Assembly (NCBI GenBank): GCA_023229135.1
Contig: JALNZT010000019.1
Location: 1 to 64,000 of the forward strand
Reading direction: 5' to 3'
Origin: Bacteroidales bacterium
GTDB taxonomy: Bacteria > Bacteroidota > Bacteroidia > Bacteroidales > F082
DNA length: 64,000 bases
Part shown: positions 7,614 through 14,899 of the stretch, piece by piece
Position numbering within the stretch: position 1 is the first letter of the stretch
Layout: the number at the start of each line of letters is the position of its first letter
Translations under genes and position numbers: made by a program
The notes under the pieces: model-generated
What the model was told of the DNA's origin: nothing
The model's input: the letters and a program-made list of their open reading frames with translations, nothing else
Database searches by the model: none

Positions 7614-9530
7614 ATGGGAAAAATAATAGGAATTGACCTTGGAACTACCAACTCATGCGTTTCCGTAATGGAAGGTAATGAGCCGGTTGTAATTCCGAAC
7701 AGCGAGGGTCGCAGAACAACGCCTTCGATTGTTGCATTTACAGAGAATGGAGAACGCAAAGTGGGCGATCCGGCTAAACGCCAGGCCATTACGAACCCCA
7801 CCAAAACGGTTTCTTCAATCAAACGCTTTATGGGTGAAACTTTTGACCGTGTAGCCAAAGAAGTTGGTCGCGTACCTTATAAAGTAGTTAAAGGTCAGAA
7901 CAATACACCTCGCGTGCAAATAGACGACCGCATGTACACACCACAGGAAATTTCGGCTATGGTGTTACAGAAAATGAAAAAAACTGCCGAAGACTATCTC
8001 GGACAATCCGTAACAGAAGCTGTAATTACAGTTCCTGCGTACTTTAGCGATTCGCAGCGTCAGGCTACCAAAGAAGCCGGTGAAATTGCAGGACTTGTTG
8101 TAAAACGTATTATCAACGAGCCTACTGCAGCAGCACTAACTTATGGCTTGGATAAAAAGAAAAACGATATTAAAGTAGCCGTTTTCGACTTAGGTGGAGG
8201 TACTTTTGATATCTCAATCCTTGAGCTTGGAGATGGTGTATTTGAAGTGAAATCGACCAACGGTGATACACACCTCGGTGGAGACGACTATGATCACAAA
8301 GTAATTGATTGGCTTGCTGAAGAGTTTAAGAAGGATGAAGGATTAGACCTGACCAAAGATCCAATGGCTTTGCAACGCTTGAAAGAAGCTGCAGAAAAAG
8401 CCAAGATCGAGCTGTCGAGTTCTACAGAAACGGAAATCAACCTGCCCTACATTATGCCGGTTGATGGTGTGCCAAAGCACCTTGTTCGCAAACTTACCCG
8501 TTCAAAATTCGAGCAACTAACCGATTCGCTGACACGTGCTACTATTGAGCCTTGCCGCAAGGCACTTAAAGATGCAGGCTTGTCGGCCAGTGATGTTGAC
8601 GAAATAATTTTGGTTGGAGGCTCAACACGTATTCCAGCTATTCAAAATATCGTGAAAGAGTTTTTTGGCAAAGAACCCTCAAAAGGTGTAAACCCTGATG
8701 AAGTGGTAGCTATTGGTGCTGCTATCCAGGGTGGTGTGCTTACGGGAGAAGTAAAAGACGTACTGCTGCTGGATGTTACGCCACTTTCTCTCGGCATCGA
8801 AACACTTGGTGGGGTGATGACAAAGCTGATCGAGTCGAATACCACTATTCCGACAAAAAAATCGGAAACCTTCTCAACGGCTTCTGACAATCAGCCCAGC
8901 GTTGAAATTCATATCCTGCAGGGCGAGCGCCCGATGGCCAATCAAAATAAGAGTATCGGTCGATTCCATCTTGATGGCATTCCACCGGCACCGCGTGGCA
9001 CGCCACAGGTAGAAGTTACTTTCGACATCGACTCAAACGGAATCCTGCATGTTTCGGCTAAGGACAAAGCTACCGGAAAATCGCAGAGTATCCGCATCGA
9101 GGCTTCTTCGGGACTTACCGACAGCGAAATCCAGAAGATGAAGGATGAAGCTACTGCCAATGCAGAATCAGATAAAAAAGAACGCGAAAAAATAGATAAG
9201 CTGAATGCTGCTGATGCTTTGGTTTTCCAAACCGAAAAGCAACTCAAAGAGTATGGCGATAAAGTTCCTGCTGATAAGAAAACAGAAATCGAAACTGCAC
9301 TCGAAGAGTTGAAAACAGCGCACAAGAGCCAGGAAATTTCAGCGATTGACGCTGCTATGGAAAAACTCAACGGCATTTGGCAGTCCGCCAGCGAAGAGAT
9401 GTACAAAAACACACAAGCGCAAGACGGTGCTCCACAAGATGCAGGCCAGCCCGGTGGCGAAAGTCAGCAAGGCGGCAACGACGACGAAGTAACCGACGTG
9501 GACTTCGAAGAGGTTGACGATAAAAAATAA
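7614..9530 (+). CDS. dnaK: Molecular chaperone DnaK (Hsp70)
   Basis: This is a full-length 638-residue Hsp70. The N-terminal ATPase domain starts IIGIDLGTTNSCVSV, with phosphate loop VFDLGGGTFDISILELGDG and ADP-contact IILVGGSTRIPAIQ. It is followed by the linker DVLLLDVTPLSLGIETLGG, the substrate-binding beta domain and a charged helical lid, and it ends in the usual acidic tail (EEVDDKK). It folds and disaggregates proteins together with DnaJ and GrpE, neither of which is adjacent. A strong Shine-Dalgarno AAGGAGG at 7599-7605 precedes the start, unusual for this phylum and consistent with high expression. I saw no CIRCE operator in the 254 bases upstream. A strong terminator follows. Confidence 0.98.
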   Translation: MGKIIGIDLGTTNSCVSVMEGNEPVVIPNSEGRRTTPSIVAFTENGERKVGDPAKRQAITNPTKTVSSIKRFMGETFDRVAKEVGRVPYKVVKGQNNTPRVQIDDRMYTPQEISAMVLQKMKKTAEDYLGQSVTEAVITVPAYFSDSQRQATKEAGEIAGLVVKRIINEPTAAALTYGLDKKKNDIKVAVFDLGGGTFDISILELGDGVFEVKSTNGDTHLGGDDYDHKVIDWLAEEFKKDEGLDLTKDPMALQRLKEAAEKAKIELSSSTETEINLPYIMPVDGVPKHLVRKLTRSKFEQLTDSLTRATIEPCRKALKDAGLSASDVDEIILVGGSTRIPAIQNIVKEFFGKEPSKGVNPDEVVAIGAAIQGGVLTGEVKDVLLLDVTPLSLGIETLGGVMTKLIESNTTIPTKKSETFSTASDNQPSVEIHILQGERPMANQNKSIGRFHLDGIPPAPRGTPQVEVTFDIDSNGILHVSAKDKATGKSQSIRIEASSGLTDSEIQKMKDEATANAESDKKEREKIDKLNAADALVFQTEKQLKEYGDKVPADKKTEIETALEELKTAHKSQEISAIDAAMEKLNGIWQSASEEMYKNTQAQDGAPQDAGQPGGESQQGGNDDEVTDVDFEEVDDKK

Positions 9531-9556
9531 TGCGTAAAGCCTATCAAATATACAAA

Positions 9557-9587
9557 GGGTTGGTTCAGAAAGAGCCAGCCCTTTTTT
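9557..9587 (+). terminator. Rho-independent terminator of dnaK
   Basis: Arms gggttggttc (9557-9566) and gagccagccc (9572-9581) form a 10-base-pair stem, with G-U pairs and loop agaaa. Six Ts follow directly. It lies 27 bases after the dnaK stop. Confidence 0.85.
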
Positions 9588-9622
9588 CATGATTACAAAT
9601 GGCTCACTTCCTGAATTAATAT

Positions 9623-9630
9623 TAACTTTG
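9623..9630 (+). promoter_or_regulatory. -7 box before the T9SS cargo gene
   Basis: TAACTTTG matches TAnnTTTG and lies 40 bases before the start at 9671. No good -33 TTTG was found at normal spacing. Confidence 0.5.
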
Positions 9631-9670
9631 CACATTCATTAAAAGCATATTTTAAACAAAAATCAGTATT

Positions 9671-11317
9671 ATGAAAAAAATTATCTTTACCCTTTTAACC
9701 ATGAGCTTAGTGGCCTTTTTTACAGTTGCACAAGCACAGAACCTGGTCGTAAACGGCGACCTTGAAACTTGGTCGTCCGATACCTCGCCCACCGGTTGGA
9801 CAAAAGCCGAAAGCATTAGCAAAGAAAGTACCACAATTCATGGTGGAAGCTTTGCTGCCAAGCATACCTCCGGCGAATCTACCTTAAAGTTTTCGCAAGA
9901 TGTTACTGGAATTGAAGCCGGAACAACTTACACCATCTCTTATTATTATTATGACAATAGCGACATGGCCCGCACCCGTATCTGGGCTTACTGGATGGAT
10001 GCAGCGAATACTTATATAAATGATAATGAGGATGTTTTGCGTCCAACAACCTATAGTCAGGACCAGGATGCATGGATTCACTACTCACAAGTGTTGACAG
10101 CACCGGCAGGAGCTGCGAAATTTCGTTTTGAAGTACGTGTGTACAAACAAGATGGTACTTTTGGAGGTGCCGTTTATTATGACGATTTCTCCATCAGTGG
10201 CGACCTGATTATTAAGCCTGAGCCTACAAATTACCCAACTGCTTTTACCGCAGAAGCTGAAGATGTTGGTGTGCGCCTAAACTGGACAGACGCTACCGGT
10301 GCGCAGCTTCCTGATGCTTACCTGATCATTGGTGAAACAGGTGCTACTAAAGAGGTAAACTTTGACTTACCTGTTGATGGCACACCGGTTGCTAACAATA
10401 CGGATATGTCGCTGGGCTATATCGCTTGGAACGTTCCTTTTGGGCAATCCACGCATTTATTCTCCAACCTCGAAGCTGGTACAACTTACCATTTCGCGAT
10501 TTTCCCTTATACTAATTTGGGTGAAAATATTGACTACAAAAATAGCGCCGGCTACCCCGAAGCTACTGCTGAAACCTCCAATGTTGTTGTATTGCTTAAC
10601 GAGCCTTTTGATAGCAGCCTCGGCGTGATGTCAGCTTACAATGTTTTAGGTGATCAGGTTTGGTCACACAGCACATTTGGTGATGATCAGTTTGCCAAAA
10701 TGTCGGGTTTTGCCGGCGGTGCTCAAGATAATGAAGACTGGCTGATTAGCCCTGTCTTAGATTTTACTAACCTTGAAAAGGTAAACCTGAGTTTCAGAGC
10801 TGCATACAGCTACGACGGTAACCCACTGCAATTGATGGTTTCAAGCGACTATGACGGAACAGGCAATCCAAATGATTTCACTTGGACAGACCTCACCAAT
10901 CAATTCGACTGGTCATCAGGCGGTTTTGAGTGGGTCGAATCAGGTGCTTTTGATATCCTGTCTTATGCCTCACCAAAACTTTATGTAGCCTTTAAATATA
11001 CTTCAACTACCAGTGCAGCATCCACCTGGGAAGTTGATTATGTACGCGTTATCGGTGAAGGTTCAGTTGGTGTGAGCGAAAACAAAATGCTTGATATTCA
11101 GGTATATCCAAACCCTGCAGTTGATCAGCTTAATTTCACCTTGGCCGAACAAGCCGATGTGCAAGTGATTGATTTGAGTGGAAAAATCGTTATGCAACAA
11201 AAAGCCGTAGCCGGAAATAGCAGGCTTAACGTTGCCGATCTTACCCAGGGAATGTATATCGTATATTTCAATTTTGCTAATGGAACGCAGGCAGTAAGCC
11301 GCTTTGCAAAGCAATAA
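9671..11317 (+). CDS. T9SS-sorted secreted protein with carbohydrate-binding-like and choice-of-anchor J domains
   Basis: The 548-residue protein has a signal peptide ending near residue 22 (VAQAQ). Residues 23-175 look like a jelly-roll carbohydrate-binding module (NLVVNGDLETW ... VYYDDFSISGD). An Fn3-like segment follows (about 185-305). Then comes a cleaved-adhesin/choice-of-anchor J segment (EPFDSSLGVMSAYN ... EDWLISPVLDF ... WEVDYVRVIGE). The last 71 residues, starting VYPNPAVDQLNF at residue 478, are a type A T9SS sorting domain. The protein should cross the outer membrane through the type IX system and be anchored or released. It has no recognisable catalytic domain, so an adhesin or polysaccharide-binding role is likely. 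It has its own promoter and a strong terminator. Confidence 0.9.
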   Translation: MKKIIFTLLTMSLVAFFTVAQAQNLVVNGDLETWSSDTSPTGWTKAESISKESTTIHGGSFAAKHTSGESTLKFSQDVTGIEAGTTYTISYYYYDNSDMARTRIWAYWMDAANTYINDNEDVLRPTTYSQDQDAWIHYSQVLTAPAGAAKFRFEVRVYKQDGTFGGAVYYDDFSISGDLIIKPEPTNYPTAFTAEAEDVGVRLNWTDATGAQLPDAYLIIGETGATKEVNFDLPVDGTPVANNTDMSLGYIAWNVPFGQSTHLFSNLEAGTTYHFAIFPYTNLGENIDYKNSAGYPEATAETSNVVVLLNEPFDSSLGVMSAYNVLGDQVWSHSTFGDDQFAKMSGFAGGAQDNEDWLISPVLDFTNLEKVNLSFRAAYSYDGNPLQLMVSSDYDGTGNPNDFTWTDLTNQFDWSSGGFEWVESGAFDILSYASPKLYVAFKYTSTTSAASTWEVDYVRVIGEGSVGVSENKMLDIQVYPNPAVDQLNFTLAEQADVQVIDLSGKIVMQQKAVAGNSRLNVADLTQGMYIVYFNFANGTQAVSRFAKQ

Positions 11318-11337
11318 TTAGTCCTGATAAATTTATT

Positions 11338-11377
11338 AATGCTGCATCTGGCGCAAACCGGGTGCAGCATTTTTTTT
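11338..11377 (+). terminator. Rho-independent terminator
   Basis: The arms atgctgcatctgg (11339-11351) and ccgggtgcagcat (11358-11370) make a 13-base-pair stem, with a T-G pair, around loop cgcaaa. A run of Ts follows at 11371-11377. It is placed 20 bases after the stop of the T9SS protein. Confidence 0.88.
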
Positions 11378-11378
11378 G

Positions 11379-11443
11379 GTTCCGCGAAGCATCTGCTTCG
11401 TGGAATTATCTTGCAGTCTCGTCCCGAAAACGAGACTGCTTAC
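11379..11443. repeat. Double-hairpin intergenic repeat, related to 38096-38150
   Basis: Two hairpins lie side by side: cgcgaagcatctgcttcgtgg (about 11383-11403, 7-base-pair stem) and gcagtctcgtcccgaaaacgagactgc (11413-11439). The first, read on the minus strand (11379-11410), matches 38119-38150 at 28 of 32 positions, and the stem differences are mostly paired changes. The rest of the gap up to 11522 holds nothing I recognise. Confidence 0.6.
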
Positions 11444-11522
11444 GCGATCGTCAATCAAAACCACCGTTAATCAAAGCTCTTAGCTTCATGCTCTTTCCCG
11501 ATTCCCAATTCACCCGGCAAGC

Positions 11523-11624
11523 TCAGCGGTGTTCAATGGGTTTCTTAGCCATAAAGCCCTTGCTTTTAAGGGCTTCCTCGGAAGGGCAATCCATTTTGGA
11601 AATGCGATACGAACTTTTTAACAT
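11523..11624 (-). pseudogene. Remnant of a cation transporter/HMA-type gene (MDCPSEE motif)
   Basis: A 33-codon frame starts 4 bases after the stop of the P-type ATPase and reads MLKSSYRISKMDCPSEEALKS before ending KKPIEHR. The RISKMDCPSEE start is the N-terminus of a Bacteroidota cation-transporter family of roughly 200 residues whose members continue far beyond this point. Here the protein stops after 33 residues. It is therefore best read as an internally deleted or 3'-truncated gene at the end of the metal-efflux operon. A genuine small metal-binding peptide with one cysteine is possible but less likely. Confidence 0.5.
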
Positions 11625-11628
11625 GGTA

Positions 11629-14133
11629 TTAGTTTTTGTATGCCAACAACCTCAATGCGTTAAACACCACGACAAGGGTAGAGCCTTCGTGGATGACTAC
11701 GGCAACGCCAATGCTGGCCAGGCTAAGGATAGTTAAAGGAATAAGTATTGCTACCACACCGAGACTAATCCAAACATTCTGTTTTATTATTGACTTTGCC
11801 CTTCTGCTCAGGCCGATAGCAAATGGAAGAGTTTCCAGTTTATCGCCCATTAAGGCAATATCAGCGGTTTCGAGTGCCACATCCGAGCCGGCTGCGCCCA
11901 TGGCAATGCCGACCGTGCTGTGGGCCATGGCGGGAGCATCATTCACCCCGTCACCTACCATTGCCACCCTCGCTTCTTTTGCTTTCAATTGCTTTATTGA
12001 ATCTACTTTTTCCTCCGGCAACAGGCTGCCCCAGGCTTCTGTTATTCCTATTTTTTTGGCCACCGCATTGGCTACGTTTTGGTTGTCGCCCGTGAGCATA
12101 ATCATCCGACTGATTCCGAGTTTCTTTAATTGCATCAGGGTGTCTTTTGCTTCTGCCCTTGGCGTGTCCATCAAGGCGATGATGCCTACGTAATCACCGT
12201 TGCGGCGGACAAGCATGGTGGTATTCCCTTCATTTTCAAGACTTTTTATTTTTTCAACAATTTCGTCCGAAGGCTTTTTATCATCTAAGGCTGCGTATAA
12301 TTCCAGGTTGCCAATGTGAATTTTATCGTTCCCCAGCCTTGCCTTAATGCCTTTTCCTAAAACGGCTTCCAGTTCATTCGCCTCGGGAATTTGATTATCT
12401 CCCAAACGCTTTTTGCCATACTTAACCACCGCCTTCGCAAGCGGGTGGTCGCTCAGGGTTTCTACGGCAACAGCCATTTTCAGCAATTCATTCTCGCTGG
12501 TGTTGTTGAGTGTAATAAGCTCAGTAAGTTTGGGTTTGCCTTCGGTAAGGGTTCCTGTTTTATCGAAAGCGATGGCGGTTAAAACGCCCAGGTCTTCAAG
12601 CGGTCGTCCTCCTTTAATAAGCACACCGCTTTTCGCAGCCCTGGCAATCCCGCTCAGCACCGCGCTGGGTGTTGAAATAGCCAGCGCACAAGGGCTGGAA
12701 GCTACCAGAACGGCCATTGCCCTGTAGAAGCTGGCGCTAAAATTTTCGTCAATCACCAAAAAAGCCCCGAGCAATAGGACCACCAATACCAAAACAGCGG
12801 GCACAAAGTATTTCTCGAACTTATCGGTAAACCGCTGTGTGGGCGATTTCTGAGTTTGGGCTTCATGCACGAGTTTTACTAATCGGGAGAGGGTCGAATC
12901 TTTGGCTTCCTTGATGACTTTAACATCTAAAGTGTTGTTACCATTTATTGTACCCGAATAAACCCTGTTTTGGTCACTGATGTTTTTTTCGTTGGTATAA
13001 TCTTTTTCGGGGTCTTCCACCGGGATTTTATCCACGGGAATACTTTCGCCCGTGATGGGAGCCTGATTCACGCTGCCTTCGCCGCTAACCACAACGCCGT
13101 CAGACGGGATTTTGCTATGGGGCTTCACCACGATGATATCGCCTATACGCAGTTTTTCAACACCCACTTCTTCAATCTCCCCGTTCTTCTTTAGAAAGGC
13201 GGTTTTGGGAGCGAGCTTAGACAAAGCAGCAATAGATTTGCGGGCTTTGTTCATGGCATAATGTTCGAGTGCATGGCCCATGCTGAAAAGAAACAGCAGC
13301 AAAGCGCCTTCGGTCCATTTGCCCAAAGCGGCCGCACCAATAGCGGCAACCAGCATCAAAAAGTCAATTTCAAAGCCGCCTTTAAGTAAGGCTTCAACCG
13401 CTTCCTTTGCGGTGTAGTAGCCGCCAAATAGATAAGCGCCGATGTAGAGCGCCAGACTCACGCCGGAGGGGATGGCCTCAACGAAAGAGAGACCGAAACC
13501 AATAGCCAGTAATGTTCCCGAAATAATAGAGAAAATCAAGTCCGTATTATGGCCAAAAATGCCACCATGGGCATGTTCGTGTTCTGCGCTAACATCTTCA
13601 GCCCCACACTTCTTTTCGGGTTTTTGGCCTTTCTTCGGTTTCTCTGTTTCTTTGATGCGGCGTAGATATCTTTCGGCGTTTACGGCGGTATCCGCAATGC
13701 CGAGACCTTCTTTCTGTAAAGCTTTAATTATTGTTGCTTCATCAAGCTGACTTATGTCGAATTCGCCCCTTATCATTCCCGAGGCAGAAACTGATACTTC
13801 AAGCATACCGTTTAGGTCGCGAAGGTTGCGCTCGATATTGCGCGCACTGCGTGTATGGCGGATGCCTTCTACTTCGATGAGCTTGTGCGCGATTTTCTCG
13901 GTTATGGACGCGCCAGTTTGCCGGGCTATCGAACGTATTTTTTCAATGGAAATTAAATCCGGATTATAATGAAAACAAAGCTGAGGTACGCCATTCTCGG
14001 TAACTTCTGAAACATGTACTTTTTCCAGGCCTTCTTGCTGCTCAAGCAATGAAATAAGCTTCTGTACGCATTGGTCTTTTTCGTCTGGCACACCAGGTAA
14101 AATGAGATGTATTTCAAGCTTTAGTTTTTTCAT
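11629..14133 (-). CDS. P1B-4-like heavy-metal-translocating P-type ATPase
   Basis: This is an 834-residue metal-exporting ATPase. Residues 1-150 are two degenerate HMA-like modules without CxxC, followed by a Lys/Cys/His-rich linker ending EHEHAHGGIFGH (184-195). The pump core has TGES at 361-364, the phosphorylation site DKTGT at 524-528 (D524), the SDHPLAKAV motif and MVGDGVNDAPA. The metal-site motif in the sixth helix is SPC (480-482) rather than CPC. The last helix carries HEGST (from 815). SPC plus HEG(G/S)T is the signature of P1B-4 ATPases (CoaT/CtpD/CzcP type), which export Co, Zn, Fe or Cd. It should move metal from cytosol to periplasm, where the neighbouring CusB/TolC/CusA pump could take over. 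Confidence 0.92.
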   Translation of the reverse strand: MKKLKLEIHLILPGVPDEKDQCVQKLISLLEQQEGLEKVHVSEVTENGVPQLCFHYNPDLISIEKIRSIARQTGASITEKIAHKLIEVEGIRHTRSARNIERNLRDLNGMLEVSVSASGMIRGEFDISQLDEATIIKALQKEGLGIADTAVNAERYLRRIKETEKPKKGQKPEKKCGAEDVSAEHEHAHGGIFGHNTDLIFSIISGTLLAIGFGLSFVEAIPSGVSLALYIGAYLFGGYYTAKEAVEALLKGGFEIDFLMLVAAIGAAALGKWTEGALLLFLFSMGHALEHYAMNKARKSIAALSKLAPKTAFLKKNGEIEEVGVEKLRIGDIIVVKPHSKIPSDGVVVSGEGSVNQAPITGESIPVDKIPVEDPEKDYTNEKNISDQNRVYSGTINGNNTLDVKVIKEAKDSTLSRLVKLVHEAQTQKSPTQRFTDKFEKYFVPAVLVLVVLLLGAFLVIDENFSASFYRAMAVLVASSPCALAISTPSAVLSGIARAAKSGVLIKGGRPLEDLGVLTAIAFDKTGTLTEGKPKLTELITLNNTSENELLKMAVAVETLSDHPLAKAVVKYGKKRLGDNQIPEANELEAVLGKGIKARLGNDKIHIGNLELYAALDDKKPSDEIVEKIKSLENEGNTTMLVRRNGDYVGIIALMDTPRAEAKDTLMQLKKLGISRMIMLTGDNQNVANAVAKKIGITEAWGSLLPEEKVDSIKQLKAKEARVAMVGDGVNDAPAMAHSTVGIAMGAAGSDVALETADIALMGDKLETLPFAIGLSRRAKSIIKQNVWISLGVVAILIPLTILSLASIGVAVVIHEGSTLVVVFNALRLLAYKN

Positions 14134-14237
14134 ATTCTTTGAATAGTTAATTACAATCCGTTTTCAAGCCCGGTTTTTACCCGGAAAATCTTTTCGACAT
14201 CGGAAGTATTAAATAACCCGTCTCATGGGCTTAATGT

Positions 14238-14417
14238 TCATGTTTCTTCCTTATTCATATCGGCCAATACATAGTGAGCCGCATTCATTACTGACTGAAT
14301 TTTTATTGGTAATAGTTTAATGATTTGATATTCAGCATGCCTGTCGTCTTTGAGGTCTTGTTTAAATGGCTCAAAGTGTTGTTCTGACAGAGCTAAAGTA
14401 AAAAAAAGACCCGTCAT
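14238..14417 (-). CDS. Small unrecognised protein in the metal operon
   Basis: This is a 59-codon ORF in the 314-base gap between the ATPase and the HMA protein, on the operon strand. It starts at the ATG 14415-14417 and reads MTGLFFTLALSEQHFEPFKQ onward, ending ADMNKEET. It is rich in Glu/Asp/Lys and His and predicted mostly helical. The 30 bases before it separate it from the HMA gene stop, and 104 bases follow before the ATPase start. I do not recognise it. It may be a real small gene, or the tail of a deleted one, since another fragment sits at the far end of the ATPase. Confidence 0.4.
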   Translation of the reverse strand: MTGLFFTLALSEQHFEPFKQDLKDDRHAEYQIIKLLPIKIQSVMNAAHYVLADMNKEET

Positions 14418-14447
14418 AAATTAACAGACCTTATTTGAAAAAATGGC

Positions 14448-14837
14448 TTAATGCTGATGGTCATCGTTTTCTGCACCGTCTTTCGTTATGGCCTTACGCT
14501 CATACTGGCAGCAGGCCGGCAGTTGTTCGTAAACCTGGTTTTCGGCTTCCATTTTCTCGGTATCGTGTCCAACTTTTGCGATGGCTTTATGCACCTCCAT
14601 TAGTTCCACTTCATCGGGATTGTATTTTACTTCAATCATTTTGGTTTTCTTGTCCCATTCGGCCGATTCAATGCCATCTATTGATTTCACGGCTTTTTCG
14701 ATACGTGCTTCGCACATGCCGCAGTTGCCGTAAACTTTATATGTTTCTATTTTTGAAGGCTTATTTTGTGCCTGAATATTTCCAAAGCCTGCCAGCACAA
14801 TCGCAAGGATTAGGGATAATTTTATTAGATTTTTCAT
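14448..14837 (-). CDS. Periplasmic heavy-metal-associated (HMA) domain protein
   Basis: The 129-residue protein has a signal peptide ending near residue 24 (NIQAQ). A single HMA fold follows, with metal-binding site GNCGMCEARIE (C39 and C42), the VKSIDGIESAEWD strand and VKYNPDEVELMEVHKAIAKVG. The C-terminus adds a CC pair (ACCQYERK) and a terminal HQH, which may be extra ligands. It resembles periplasmic MerP-like metal chaperones. It lies 62 bases after the stop of the CusB-like gene, on the same strand, so it probably binds periplasmic metal for the efflux pump. Confidence 0.88.
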   Translation of the reverse strand: MKNLIKLSLILAIVLAGFGNIQAQNKPSKIETYKVYGNCGMCEARIEKAVKSIDGIESAEWDKKTKMIEVKYNPDEVELMEVHKAIAKVGHDTEKMEAENQVYEQLPACCQYERKAITKDGAENDDHQH

Positions 14838-14899
14838 ATTGATAAATATTTAAAGGGTTTAAAATTATTGATTTTTAGGTGCAATCCGAATAGACGATT

